Source: Maritimibacter sp. (GTDB taxonomy: Bacteria > Pseudomonadota > Alphaproteobacteria > Rhodobacterales > Rhodobacteraceae). From it: a stretch of DNA of 43,611 nt. Shown here one piece after another: positions 17,357 to 24,575 of the stretch. Position 1 is the stretch's first letter. Every line of letters starts with the position of its first letter. The position numbers and the translations under genes were made by a program. The stretch lies in contig JAGRMP010000064.1 in the NCBI GenBank assembly GCA_020441225.1, forward strand, positions 1-43,611. Direction: 5' to 3'. A model generated the notes under the pieces. It saw only the letters and a list, made by a program, of their open reading frames with translations, was not told the DNA's origin and did no database searches.

Positions 17357-18526
17357 CTACCAGCCGCGCATGCGCGGCCAACGGGCGCGGCATTGCGGCC
17401 CCGGGCCGTCGACCACGCTGTAGATTTCATGCTGGGCCGCCATCGCGCAGGCATGGTTGGGCAGGATCCGCACCCGCGCGCCGACCTGCAGATCCGGCAT
17501 CGCCCTGTCCGAGCCGCGGCGGATCTTGAGGATGCCGTGCTCCTGGCTGGCCTCGGCCACGATCACGTCTTCCAGCACCCGCCCGCTTTCGTCGCAGACC
17601 ATGCCGTAGCCCTGGTCGACGCGCTGGTTCGCCGTGCCCCGGTCGCGCGACAGCGCCATCCAGCCCGCGTCGACCAGCACCCAGCCCTTTTCGGGCTTGG
17701 TGCCGATCACCGTGGCCAGCACGGAAAGCGCGATATCGTCCACCGCGCAGACCCCGACGCCGTGCTGGACCAGGTCGAAGAACATGTAGACGCCGGCGCG
17801 CAGTTCGGTGATGCCGTCCAGCCGCTCGGCAAAATGTGCCGTCGGGGTCGAGCCAATGCTGACGACAGGGCAGGCATGGCCGCGCGCGCGCAGAAGCTCG
17901 GCGACGCGCACCGTGGCCCGGCGTTCGTTTTCCGCGGCCTTCACCAGCGCCCGGGGCCTGTCCAGCCGGTAGGATTCCCCGGCATGGGCGAGCACGCCGG
18001 CCAGCCGGGCACCGGCGGCAACGACCCTGTCGGCCACTTCGGGCAGCAGCGGATCGTCCGGTTTCAACCCGCCGCGATGATCGTCGCAATCCAGCTCGAT
18101 CAGCACCGAGGGCACCACGCCGGAGGCCTCGCGCGCCTGGGCCAGCGCATCCGCCTGTTCGACGCTGTCGAGCAGCAGCTTCACCTCGGCGCCGCTGCGG
18201 GCGCAGAGCGCCATCGCCCGGACCGCGGAGGCCGGCGAGAGGCCGACCGCATAGGTGATATCGCGATAGCCGTGAGCGGCGAAATACTCTGCCTCGGCAA
18301 GGGTGGACACCGTGATCGGGCCGGGGGCGCCGGGGAAGACGACCCGGGCAACGTCGATGCTCTTGGCCGTCTTCATATGCGGGCGCAGCACCACGCCGAG
18401 CGCCGCGGCGCGGTCGGCGAGCCGCCGAACGTTGCGGTCCAGCTTTGCGCGGTCCAGCAGCAGCGCCGGCGTGACGAGATCGCCGAGGGTTTCCGCCTGT
18501 CCGGCCCCAGTTCCGCTCACGCGCAT
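17357..18526 (-). CDS. DSD1 / D-threonine aldolase-like PLP enzyme (fold type III)
   Basis: The 389-residue enzyme has an alanine-racemase-type barrel followed by a D-serine-dehydratase-like C-terminal domain. ATG 18526 is preferred over ATG 18535, because GGGGAGG touches the latter directly but lies nine bases from the former. The PLP lysine is K52 in RPHMKTAKS. The metal pair of the family is visible as His358 and Cys360 in PNHACAMAAQ. Relatives either cleave D-threonine or D-beta-hydroxy-amino acids to glycine plus aldehyde, or dehydrate D-serine to pyruvate; both need the metal ion. The gene lies 21 bases after the GNAT gene on the same strand and 50 bases before the PuuB-like oxidase, so the block 14578-19407 is probably one transcript. 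Aldolase and dehydratase cannot be told apart here. Confidence 0.85.
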   Translation of the reverse strand: MRVSGTGAGQAETLGDLVTPALLLDRAKLDRNVRRLADRAAALGVVLRPHMKTAKSIDVARVVFPGAPGPITVSTLAEAEYFAAHGYRDITYAVGLSPASAVRAMALCARSGAEVKLLLDSVEQADALAQAREASGVVPSVLIELDCDDHRGGLKPDDPLLPEVADRVVAAGARLAGVLAHAGESYRLDRPRALVKAAENERRATVRVAELLRARGHACPVVSIGSTPTAHFAERLDGITELRAGVYMFFDLVQHGVGVCAVDDIALSVLATVIGTKPEKGWVLVDAGWMALSRDRGTANQRVDQGYGMVCDESGRVLEDVIVAEASQEHGILKIRRGSDRAMPDLQVGARVRILPNHACAMAAQHEIYSVVDGPGPQCRARWPRMRGW

Positions 18527-18546
18527 CTTCCCCATCCTCCCCGTGG

Positions 18547-19407
18547 CTATCCGAGGGACTGGCTCGCCAGCGCATACATGCGCGCGGCCCCGTCCGGGAC
18601 CGGCCGCTGTCCCCGGACCATCGCGGTCCCCTGATCGGTGCGCGGCAGGCCGAGGCGCGCCAGCCAGTCGCTCAACCCGTGTTCGCCGTGAACGTCGATC
18701 CGCACGAACTGCCCGTGCAGCCCCGCGAGCTGGTCCAGGATCAGGCGTCTGGCGTCATCGGTGCTTTCGGCGGCGACCGGGCCAACGACGGTGCCGCGCC
18801 CGAACCGGCGGGAGATCGCGTAGCCCGCGATGCCATGGGCGCCGTCGATGATCGTGACGCGGCCGATCCGGGCCAGCGCGGCCACCAGCGGCGCCCGGTC
18901 GAGACCGGTGGCCCGCCGGTCGAAATCCTGGATCGCGGGGAGGTCGGCGGCGGTTGCCGAGCTGATGCCCTCCCCGCCCGCCACGGCCACCTCGAGCCGC
19001 GCCTGGTGCTGAACGATGGTCCCCACCTCGACGAAGCCGCGCCGTTTGTAGAGCGTCATCCCCTCCCTGGTGGAACACAGCGCCACATTGCGCCCCCGGG
19101 TCGCGTCGAGCAGCCCGTCGAACAACCGCGCGCCATGGCCACGGCCCTGTTCGGCGCCGGTGACGATGATCATGCCGACATTGGCATGGCTCTGCCCGAA
19201 GGGCCACCACAGGGCGGTGCCGATCAGGGTGCCATCCCGTTCCAGCGCCAGGCCGTGGCCCGCCGCGGCGGCGAACGCCCAGTCCTCCAGCCGATAGGGC
19301 CACCCCATCTCCTGCGACAGCCTCAGCGCCCCGGGCAGGTGCCGCGCCGCAAAGCCTGTCACCTCCGCTTGCACCCCAGGTGTCTTTCGGTCCGCCTCAA
19401 ACGCCAT
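18547..19407 (-). CDS. GNAT N-acetyltransferase with Acetyltransf_18-like C-terminal domain (second copy)
   Basis: The 286-residue protein starts at ATG 19407, with AAAGG about nine bases upstream. It shares the layout of the 4286-5161 gene product: GNAT half with LIGTALWWPFGQSHANVGMIIVTGAEQGRGHGARLFDGLL, including the acetyl-CoA loop QGRGHG, and a second half with GAHGIAGYAISRRFGRGTVVGPVAAES. It is first in the minus-strand group of GNAT, DSD1-like enzyme, oxidase and aldehyde dehydrogenase, and faces a divergent ornithine-cyclodeaminase-family gene. It may acetylate an amine intermediate or a toxic amino acid. The substrate is unknown. Confidence 0.85.
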   Translation of the reverse strand: MAFEADRKTPGVQAEVTGFAARHLPGALRLSQEMGWPYRLEDWAFAAAAGHGLALERDGTLIGTALWWPFGQSHANVGMIIVTGAEQGRGHGARLFDGLLDATRGRNVALCSTREGMTLYKRRGFVEVGTIVQHQARLEVAVAGGEGISSATAADLPAIQDFDRRATGLDRAPLVAALARIGRVTIIDGAHGIAGYAISRRFGRGTVVGPVAAESTDDARRLILDQLAGLHGQFVRIDVHGEHGLSDWLARLGLPRTDQGTAMVRGQRPVPDGAARMYALASQSLG

Positions 19408-19640
19408 TGCCGGATGCCTTTCGATCGTCCGGGATCGTGTTGTCCCGTGCCGACAGCCTGGCGCCCGGCGCACCGTTTTCACTGCCGTTTTTCCCGGCCA
19501 ACTCGGCAGGATCATTCGTTCTGCCCTGCCTCTCAGCATAAAAGACGGCGAAAATCGGGGGACAAATGAGCGCCCGCCAGGAGCCGCTTCTGCGCGGCGT
19601 TCGACGGATTGCGAAACGCGTGGCGCAGGAGGAGACGACC
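19408..19640. promoter_or_regulatory. Divergent promoter region, GNAT / ornithine cyclodeaminase family
   Basis: These 233 bases separate divergent genes and include a locally AT-rich segment at about 19538-19560 (CATAAAAGACGGCGAAAATC) likely to contain promoter elements. No exact -35/-10 pair could be assigned. AGGAGGA at 19627-19633 serves the plus-strand start at 19641. Confidence 0.4.
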
Positions 19641-20594
19641 ATGATCCACATCGGCGAAGAAGACTCGGCGGGCCTCGTCACCCATGACCTTGCCTATGCG
19701 GCGGTCCGCGCGGCGCTGATCGCCGCCGCCTCCGGCCGGAGCGGAGTGTTTCCGGCGGTTCTCGGCCGGTCCTGCGACCCGGGCAATACCTTCTCGGTCA
19801 AATCCGGCTGGTCGAGCGATCTGACCGGCGTGAAGGTCGGATCGTTCTGGTCGGGAAATCCGGCGCGCGGCCTGCCCCGGCACAATTCCACCATCGTGCT
19901 GCTCGATCAGGAGACCGGCCGGCTGCGCGCCGTGATCGAAGCCGGAGAGGTCAACGCCTACCGGACCGCGGCCTCCGACGCGGTCGCCGCCGATCTGCTG
20001 GCCCGCCCCGAGGCGCGGGTGCTCGCAGTCTTCGGCGCCGGAAACCAGGCGTTGTTCGAAGTGGCCGCGCTGGCGCGGATCCGCCCCATCGACACGGTGC
20101 TGGTGGTGGCCCGCCCCTCGCCGCGCCGCGACGCTTTCGTCGCGACGGTGATGGAACGCGGGCTGGACGCGCGGGCGGTCCCGGCCGAGGCGGCGGTGCG
20201 CGGCGCCGATATCGTGGTCGCGGCCACCCCCGCGCGCGCAGCGCTGTTCGAGGCCGACTGGGTCGCGCCGGGCACCCATGTGGTCAGCATGGGTTCCGAC
20301 GCGCCGGGCAAGCAGGAATTGCCGGTGGCGCTGCTGCACCGGGCGCGTCTGTTCTGCGATCTGCGGTCGCAATCGGTTCAGATCGGCGATTTCCAGCACG
20401 CGCGCGCGGCCATCGAGGCGGGCGAGCTGGCGCTGACGCAGATCGGCGATGTCATCGAGGGGCGCCGGCCGGGCCGTCTGGAGGAGGGTGAGATCACCGT
20501 CTATGACAGCTCCGGGATCTCGCTCCAGGATCTCTACATCGCCGAAGCTCTGATCCGGGAACAGGCAAGACGGGCCGCGCAGGATGCGTCATAA
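19641..20594 (+). CDS. Ornithine cyclodeaminase / mu-crystallin family protein
   Basis: The 317-residue NAD(P)-binding enzyme has its start at ATG 19641 behind AGGAGG; longer versions lack homology. Family residues are visible: Lys54 in FSVKSGW, Lys65 in GVKVGSFW, Arg108 in NAYRTAA, and the Rossmann motif VFGAGNQ at 130-136. Members either cyclise ornithine to proline with loss of ammonia, reduce cyclic imines or imino acids (pyrroline- or piperideine-2-carboxylate, iminosuccinate), or act on other amino acids. The context of amine oxidases that produce imines makes imine reduction or cyclodeamination equally plausible. It diverges from the GNAT/DSD1 operon and ends at a hairpin. The exact reaction is not assigned. 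Confidence 0.88.
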   Translation: MIHIGEEDSAGLVTHDLAYAAVRAALIAAASGRSGVFPAVLGRSCDPGNTFSVKSGWSSDLTGVKVGSFWSGNPARGLPRHNSTIVLLDQETGRLRAVIEAGEVNAYRTAASDAVAADLLARPEARVLAVFGAGNQALFEVAALARIRPIDTVLVVARPSPRRDAFVATVMERGLDARAVPAEAAVRGADIVVAATPARAALFEADWVAPGTHVVSMGSDAPGKQELPVALLHRARLFCDLRSQSVQIGDFQHARAAIEAGELALTQIGDVIEGRRPGRLEEGEITVYDSSGISLQDLYIAEALIREQARRAAQDAS

Positions 20595-20601
20595 GTGCCG
20601 C

Positions 20602-20623
20602 GACCGCGGTCCGGCCCGCGGTC
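20602..20623 (+). terminator. Hairpin after ornithine-cyclodeaminase-family gene
   Basis: GACCGCGG at 20602-20609 pairs with CCGCGGTC at 20616-20623 around a six-base loop, eight bases past the TAA stop. No T tract follows. It probably ends or attenuates this transcript before the DUF1304 gene. Confidence 0.55.
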
Positions 20624-20714
20624 GACGCCCGACGGCGGCCGCACGCAGCGACGTGTTTGACATCGCAGCCGCGGGCTGGTCGAACGGCAGGATCACCCAA
20701 AGGGAGCGGTCAGC

Positions 20715-21077
20715 TTGTCCATTTTCGCACTTATCGCCGTGGCGCTCATCGTGGCATTGCACCTGTACATCGCATGGTTCGAGATGTTCGCATGGGAAAC
20801 GGTCGGGCGGCGCGTATTCCGCACGCTGCCGGCGGATCTCTTTGCACCGACAAAGGTGCTCGCCTTCAATCAGGGGGTATACAACGGGTTGCTGGCGCTC
20901 GGCCTGATCTGGTCGCTGTTCATCGGCGATCCGCACTGGCAGCGCCTTGTCGCCAGTTGTTTCCTGATCCTGGTCGCGCTGGCGGGGCTCGCCGGTGCGG
21001 TGTCCGCCGCGCGCCGGATCCTCTTTGTCCAGACCGTGCCGTCCCTGATCGCCCTGGCCCTGGTCTGGCTGGGCTGA
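20715..21077 (+). CDS. DUF1304 family small membrane protein
   Basis: The 120-residue protein has four hydrophobic helices and the family features LHLYIAWFEMFAWET near the N-terminus and FNQGVYNGLLALGL in the middle. The start is TTG 20715 with GGGAG about nine bases upstream; no ATG fits the family beginning. DUF1304 proteins are inner-membrane proteins of unknown function. The gene converges on the aminotransferase gene at 21090 with only 12 bases between stops. The family is recognisable, the role is not. Confidence 0.85.
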   Translation: MSIFALIAVALIVALHLYIAWFEMFAWETVGRRVFRTLPADLFAPTKVLAFNQGVYNGLLALGLIWSLFIGDPHWQRLVASCFLILVALAGLAGAVSAARRILFVQTVPSLIALALVWLG

Positions 21078-21089
21078 TCCGATCCCGAC

Positions 21090-22427
21090 CTAGGCCGCCG
21101 GTCCGGCCAGCTTGACCAGCGCGCGCTCCAGCGCGGCGAGGAAGAGCTCCACATGCGCCGCCTCGCAGACGAGCGGCGGGCGGACCTTGAGCGTGTCCTC
21201 GTTGGCCCCGGTGGTGCTGATGAGCACGCCGTCGTCGCGCATTGCGTTGACCACATCGAGCGCCAGCGCGCGCCGCGCTTCGGGCGCGGCCCCGTCTTCG
21301 CCGATATCGACCCCGAGGAACAGGCCCGCATTGCGGGTCGCGCGAATGCCGGTCTGCCGGCCGGCGATCCGGTCGATCCCGTCGCGCAGGCGCTGGCCCA
21401 TGGTTGCCGCGTTTTCCACGATCCGGTCGCGCTTGAGGATCGTCAGCACCGCATCCGCCGTGGCGATGCCCACGGTGTTGCCGGCGAAGGTGTTGGAATA
21501 GCGGGCGATGGCGCCGAACCGCTCCATCGGGTCCTTCCGGCCGACCACGGCGCCGATCGGGAAGCCGTTGCCCATCGGCTTGCCGAGCGTGGCGAGGTCG
21601 GGCACGATCCCGTGCCGCTCGAACCCCCACATATGGGCGCCGGTGCGCCCGAAACCCGGCTGCACCTCGTCGGCGATGACCAGGCCGCCAGCCTCGCGTA
21701 CCGCCGCCACAGCCCCTGCGATGAAGCCGGGCGGGTCGATCCAGACGCCATCGCTGGAAAAGATACTGTCGAACAGGAGCGCCGCCACGCCGATGCCGCG
21801 ACGGTTCAGATCGTAAATCGCCGCGCGCACCTGCGCCTCGAAGAAATCCGCCGCCTGCGCCTCGGGCACGCCCGCGGGCCCCGGCAGCGAGACCATCCGC
21901 ACATTGGGGCTGAGCTTCACGGCCTCTCCCAGATTGGGCGAAACCGCCGCCGCCGCGGCGCTGGTGCCATGATAGGCATAGGACGAGACGATCACGCCTT
22001 CATGGCCGCTGACATGGCGGGCGATCCGCAGCGCCAGGTCGTTCGACTCGCTGCCCGTGCAGGTGAACACCACCCGGTCGATCTCGGACGGAAAGGTCTC
22101 GACCAGCCGTTCGGCATAATCGACCAGGCGCGGTTCGAGATAGCGCGTATTGGCGCTGATCCGCCCGGCCTGTTCGGCCATGGCGGCGTTCACCTCCGGG
22201 TGGCAGTGACCGAGCGCGGGGACGTTGTTGTAAAAGTCGAGATAGGCCCGCCCGTCCGGATCGTAGAGCCACATGCCGTCGCCGCGCACGACATGCACCG
22301 GTCTGCGGTATTGCAGCCGGTAGGAGGCGCCGAGCACGCTGTCGCGCCGCGCGATCAACGCGGCTTCGCGGCCGGGCAGATCGGTTTCGCCCGGCCGGTA
22401 GCGATTGGGCATGAGATCGGTGGTCAT
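21090..22427 (-). CDS. Class III PLP enzyme, phosphoethanolamine/phosphohydroxylysine phospho-lyase-like (AGXT2L group)
   Basis: The 445-residue PLP enzyme begins at ATG 22427, overlapping the kinase stop by ATGA. The N-terminal block ALIARRDSVLGASY, later YLDFYNNVPALGHCHPEV, and the loop FTCTGSESNDLALRIAR closely follow the AGXT2L1/AGXT2L2 pattern. That pattern separates these phospho-lyases from ordinary omega-aminotransferases. The PLP lysine is K283 in TLGKPMGNG and the ring-binding Asp lies in VIADEVQPGFGRTG. In animals these enzymes split O-phosphoethanolamine or 5-phosphohydroxylysine into phosphate, ammonia and an aldehyde. Coupling to an APH-type kinase, which would make the phospho-substrate, supports lyase activity here. 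A plain aminotransferase such as alanine-glyoxylate type remains possible. Confidence 0.85.
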   Translation of the reverse strand: MTTDLMPNRYRPGETDLPGREAALIARRDSVLGASYRLQYRRPVHVVRGDGMWLYDPDGRAYLDFYNNVPALGHCHPEVNAAMAEQAGRISANTRYLEPRLVDYAERLVETFPSEIDRVVFTCTGSESNDLALRIARHVSGHEGVIVSSYAYHGTSAAAAAVSPNLGEAVKLSPNVRMVSLPGPAGVPEAQAADFFEAQVRAAIYDLNRRGIGVAALLFDSIFSSDGVWIDPPGFIAGAVAAVREAGGLVIADEVQPGFGRTGAHMWGFERHGIVPDLATLGKPMGNGFPIGAVVGRKDPMERFGAIARYSNTFAGNTVGIATADAVLTILKRDRIVENAATMGQRLRDGIDRIAGRQTGIRATRNAGLFLGVDIGEDGAAPEARRALALDVVNAMRDDGVLISTTGANEDTLKVRPPLVCEAAHVELFLAALERALVKLAGPAA

Positions 22428-23599
22428 GGTCTGCTTCCTGTCTGGTGGTGGGGGCCGCCCGGGGCCTCCGGCGGCGGCAGGTCCAGCGCGGCCCGCACCG
22501 CCGCCTCGCCCGCCGGGCCGTCGAGCCGCGCCAGGATCGCAAGGCCCCGTTCGGCCCGCGCGACGTTCTTCTTGATATACGCGGCTTCGGCGGGAAAGAG
22601 CTGCGCGCGCCAGTGGTTGACCAGGATCAGAGCACTCTGCCGCGCCTTCATCAATCCGCCAAGCAGCCGCGCTTCCAAGGCCGAAACCGGCAGGACCGAG
22701 GCATAGCCTGCAATGAGGTGTTCAGCCCCGCCCAGGGCAAGGGCCGGATCGGTGACGACATGGCCGGCGGCGATCGCCAGATCCTGAATTCGGGGGTTCC
22801 AGCCGCCATTGCCGAAATCGATGAAGCCCAGCCCCCGGTCGGTCACGATCATGTTGTGCGGGCTGGGATCGTTGTGGGTGATCTGCCAGGTCAGATCGGC
22901 GATCTGCGGCGCAATCTCCCCCACATACTCCGCCATCGCCGTGCGAACAGTGTCGGCAACGGCGCCGGACGGCAGGTCGCGGGCCAGCTCCGTCAGCCGC
23001 GGCCAGCAGCCGATGTTCCACAGAACCGGGCGATCCGCCGCTGGCGGCCCGGATTGCGCAAGCGCAAGATCCAGCCGGGCAAGCGCGCTGCCGGTTCGGA
23101 AAAGCAGCGCCGGCGCGGGGGTCGCCCGATGCAGGGGGAGACCGTCGATCCGGGTCTGCAGATAGCCGCAGAGCCCATGTTCCTCGAACGTCAGCGCGCC
23201 GCCGCGCGTGCGGAGAACCTGCGGGGCGATGAAACCGGCCGCCCCCTCAAGCCCGGCGAGGACAGTGCTTTGAAACCGGAAACTGTCGACCGCTTCCGGT
23301 CTCGTCGAGGTCTTCAGGATCAACCGGCGACCGTCCGGCAGCGCGACCGCCACCGTGCGCTCCACCTCGGAGGACAGCGTCGCGGTCGCCCCCGCGAGCC
23401 CGTAGTGACGCTTCAGTACATCCGCCGAGTTGTCCGCCTCCGGGGTATCGGGCCGCACCGACAGATTGGCGGAGGCGGCGCGAAAATCGGCGTCGGTCGA
23501 GGCGATGGCCCCGGGCCGGTGCGGCCGCGCCGCACCCGCAGGTCCGTTGCCGCGACCTGCGGCGGGTGCGAGGGCTGGAAGGTCGGGACCGACGGCCAC
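22424..23599 (-). CDS. APH-fold kinase, hydroxylysine kinase-like
   Basis: This aminoglycoside-phosphotransferase-fold kinase has up to 391 residues. The catalytic loop is THNDPSPHN (His242, Asp244, Asn249) and the magnesium-binding aspartate is Asp261 in FIDFGNGG. An N-terminal region LKRHYGLAGATATLSSEVERTVAV is the ATP lobe beginning, near residue 62. The GTG at 23599 is the longest start; the first 50 residues are low in family resemblance, so a later GTG (near 23455) is possible. The gene overlaps the AGXT2L-like gene by ATGA. In animals hydroxylysine kinase (AGPHD1) and phosphohydroxylysine phospho-lyase form one pathway, and in some bacteria related kinase and PLP domains are fused. The likely job is phosphorylating a hydroxyl of an amino alcohol or hydroxy-amino acid before elimination. 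Confidence 0.82.
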   Translation of the reverse strand: MAVGPDLPALAPAAGRGNGPAGAARPHRPGAIASTDADFRAASANLSVRPDTPEADNSADVLKRHYGLAGATATLSSEVERTVAVALPDGRRLILKTSTRPEAVDSFRFQSTVLAGLEGAAGFIAPQVLRTRGGALTFEEHGLCGYLQTRIDGLPLHRATPAPALLFRTGSALARLDLALAQSGPPAADRPVLWNIGCWPRLTELARDLPSGAVADTVRTAMAEYVGEIAPQIADLTWQITHNDPSPHNMIVTDRGLGFIDFGNGGWNPRIQDLAIAAGHVVTDPALALGGAEHLIAGYASVLPVSALEARLLGGLMKARQSALILVNHWRAQLFPAEAAYIKKNVARAERGLAILARLDGPAGEAAVRAALDLPPPEAPGGPHHQTGSRP

Positions 23600-23617
23600 C
23601 TTGTGCGATCCCCGCCC

Positions 23618-24286
23618 TCAGATCCCGAACACGCCGGGCAGCGCCGAGATATCGCGGATCTCGGTGTATTCGTAGAAAGGGTTGGCCGGCTCGTGGCCGC
23701 GATTGACCCAGACCTTGTTCTTGATCCCCAGATCGTAGGCGGACATCAGGTCGTGCCGGAAGGACGAGGACACGTGGGTGATGTCTTCCGGTCCACAGCC
23801 CAGCATGTCGAACATGTACTCGAAGGCCCGGAAATGCGGCTTGTAGGCGCCGGCGTCCTCGGCGGTGTAGACGGCATGGAACGGCGCGCCGAGCTTGGCG
23901 ATGTTCGAATGAATCTGCGCATTCATCGAGTTGGTGATGGTCACCAGCGGGATTTCCTTCGCGAGCTTGGCCAGACCTGCGGGCACGTCGGAATGCGGCC
24001 CCCAGGACGGAATCCGGTTGTAGATCATTTCCGCGTCTTCGGCGCGGAAGGCGACGGCGTTGCGCCGGCAGGCGCGCTCCAGCGCATTGTGAACGACATC
24101 CGCATAGGGTTTCCAGGCCTGCATCACCTCGTCGAAGCGATAGCCCTGGAAATTGTTGATGAACTCCCGCATGCGCGGCTCGTCCAGGAGATCGCCGTAC
24201 AAGTCCCGGGCGGCGGCGGCCATCTGGAAGTCGATGAGGGTCCCGTGGGTGTCGAAGGTCACGTATTTCGGGCGGAAATGATCCAT
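23618..24286 (-). CDS. HAD superfamily hydrolase, haloacid dehalogenase type II-like
   Basis: The 222-residue cytosolic hydrolase starts at ATG 24286 with AGGAG eight bases upstream. Motif I is FDTHGTLID with nucleophile Asp12; motif II is TITNS; the motif III lysine is in AYKPHFRAF. The motif IV region reads HVSSSFRHDLMSAYDLGIKNKVWVNR. The spacing is that of type II 2-haloacid dehalogenases, although many members with this layout are phosphatases or of unknown use. It lies 18 bases ahead of the kinase gene, within the long minus-strand operon. It could remove phosphate from, or control, a phosphorylated intermediate made by the kinase; that link is inference only. Confidence 0.85.
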   Translation of the reverse strand: MDHFRPKYVTFDTHGTLIDFQMAAAARDLYGDLLDEPRMREFINNFQGYRFDEVMQAWKPYADVVHNALERACRRNAVAFRAEDAEMIYNRIPSWGPHSDVPAGLAKLAKEIPLVTITNSMNAQIHSNIAKLGAPFHAVYTAEDAGAYKPHFRAFEYMFDMLGCGPEDITHVSSSFRHDLMSAYDLGIKNKVWVNRGHEPANPFYEYTEIRDISALPGVFGI

Positions 24287-24575
24287 GGCTGAAGCTCCTG
24301 CAAACCTGTGGTCCTGACCGAGCATAGCCGCGGGCGTTTGGCAGAATGTGCCGCAATCCAGGACCTTCCGGCACAAGGCACTCGAGTCCGCGAGCACCGC
24401 AGCACGTCCTTCCGAACGCCTGTTGCGGCGGTCTCGCAATAGTGTGACGCTGGCGGTCCGGCCGCGCGGCTCCTCGCGTCGCGGTCGCCCCCGGCGCGCG
24501 CGTTGCGTGCCGGTTTCAGCCGTGAAACCAAGGGGCTGCAAGGCGTTGTTGCCACCGCAGGCGGCGTTTCGGGGG

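Noticed and set aside
14578..20594. Beta-hydroxyaspartate cycle (aldolase of DSD1 type plus iminosuccinate reductase of ornithine-cyclodeaminase type)
   Set aside because: The aminotransferase and the threonine-dehydratase-like enzyme of that cycle are missing, the DSD1-like protein begins differently from the known aldolase, and the two genes are divergent, not in one operon.
4286..20594. Ectoine degradation cluster (aminotransferase, aldehyde dehydrogenase, AsnC regulator, ornithine-cyclodeaminase-family protein)
   Set aside because: No ectoine hydrolase, EutB-type threonine dehydratase or ectoine transporter is present and the genes are scattered in separate units.
24310..24360. Possible sigma-54 type promoter (TGGCAG...GTGCCGC) before the HAD gene
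   Set aside because: The GG-to-GC spacing is 11 not 10 and the strand points away from the downstream gene.
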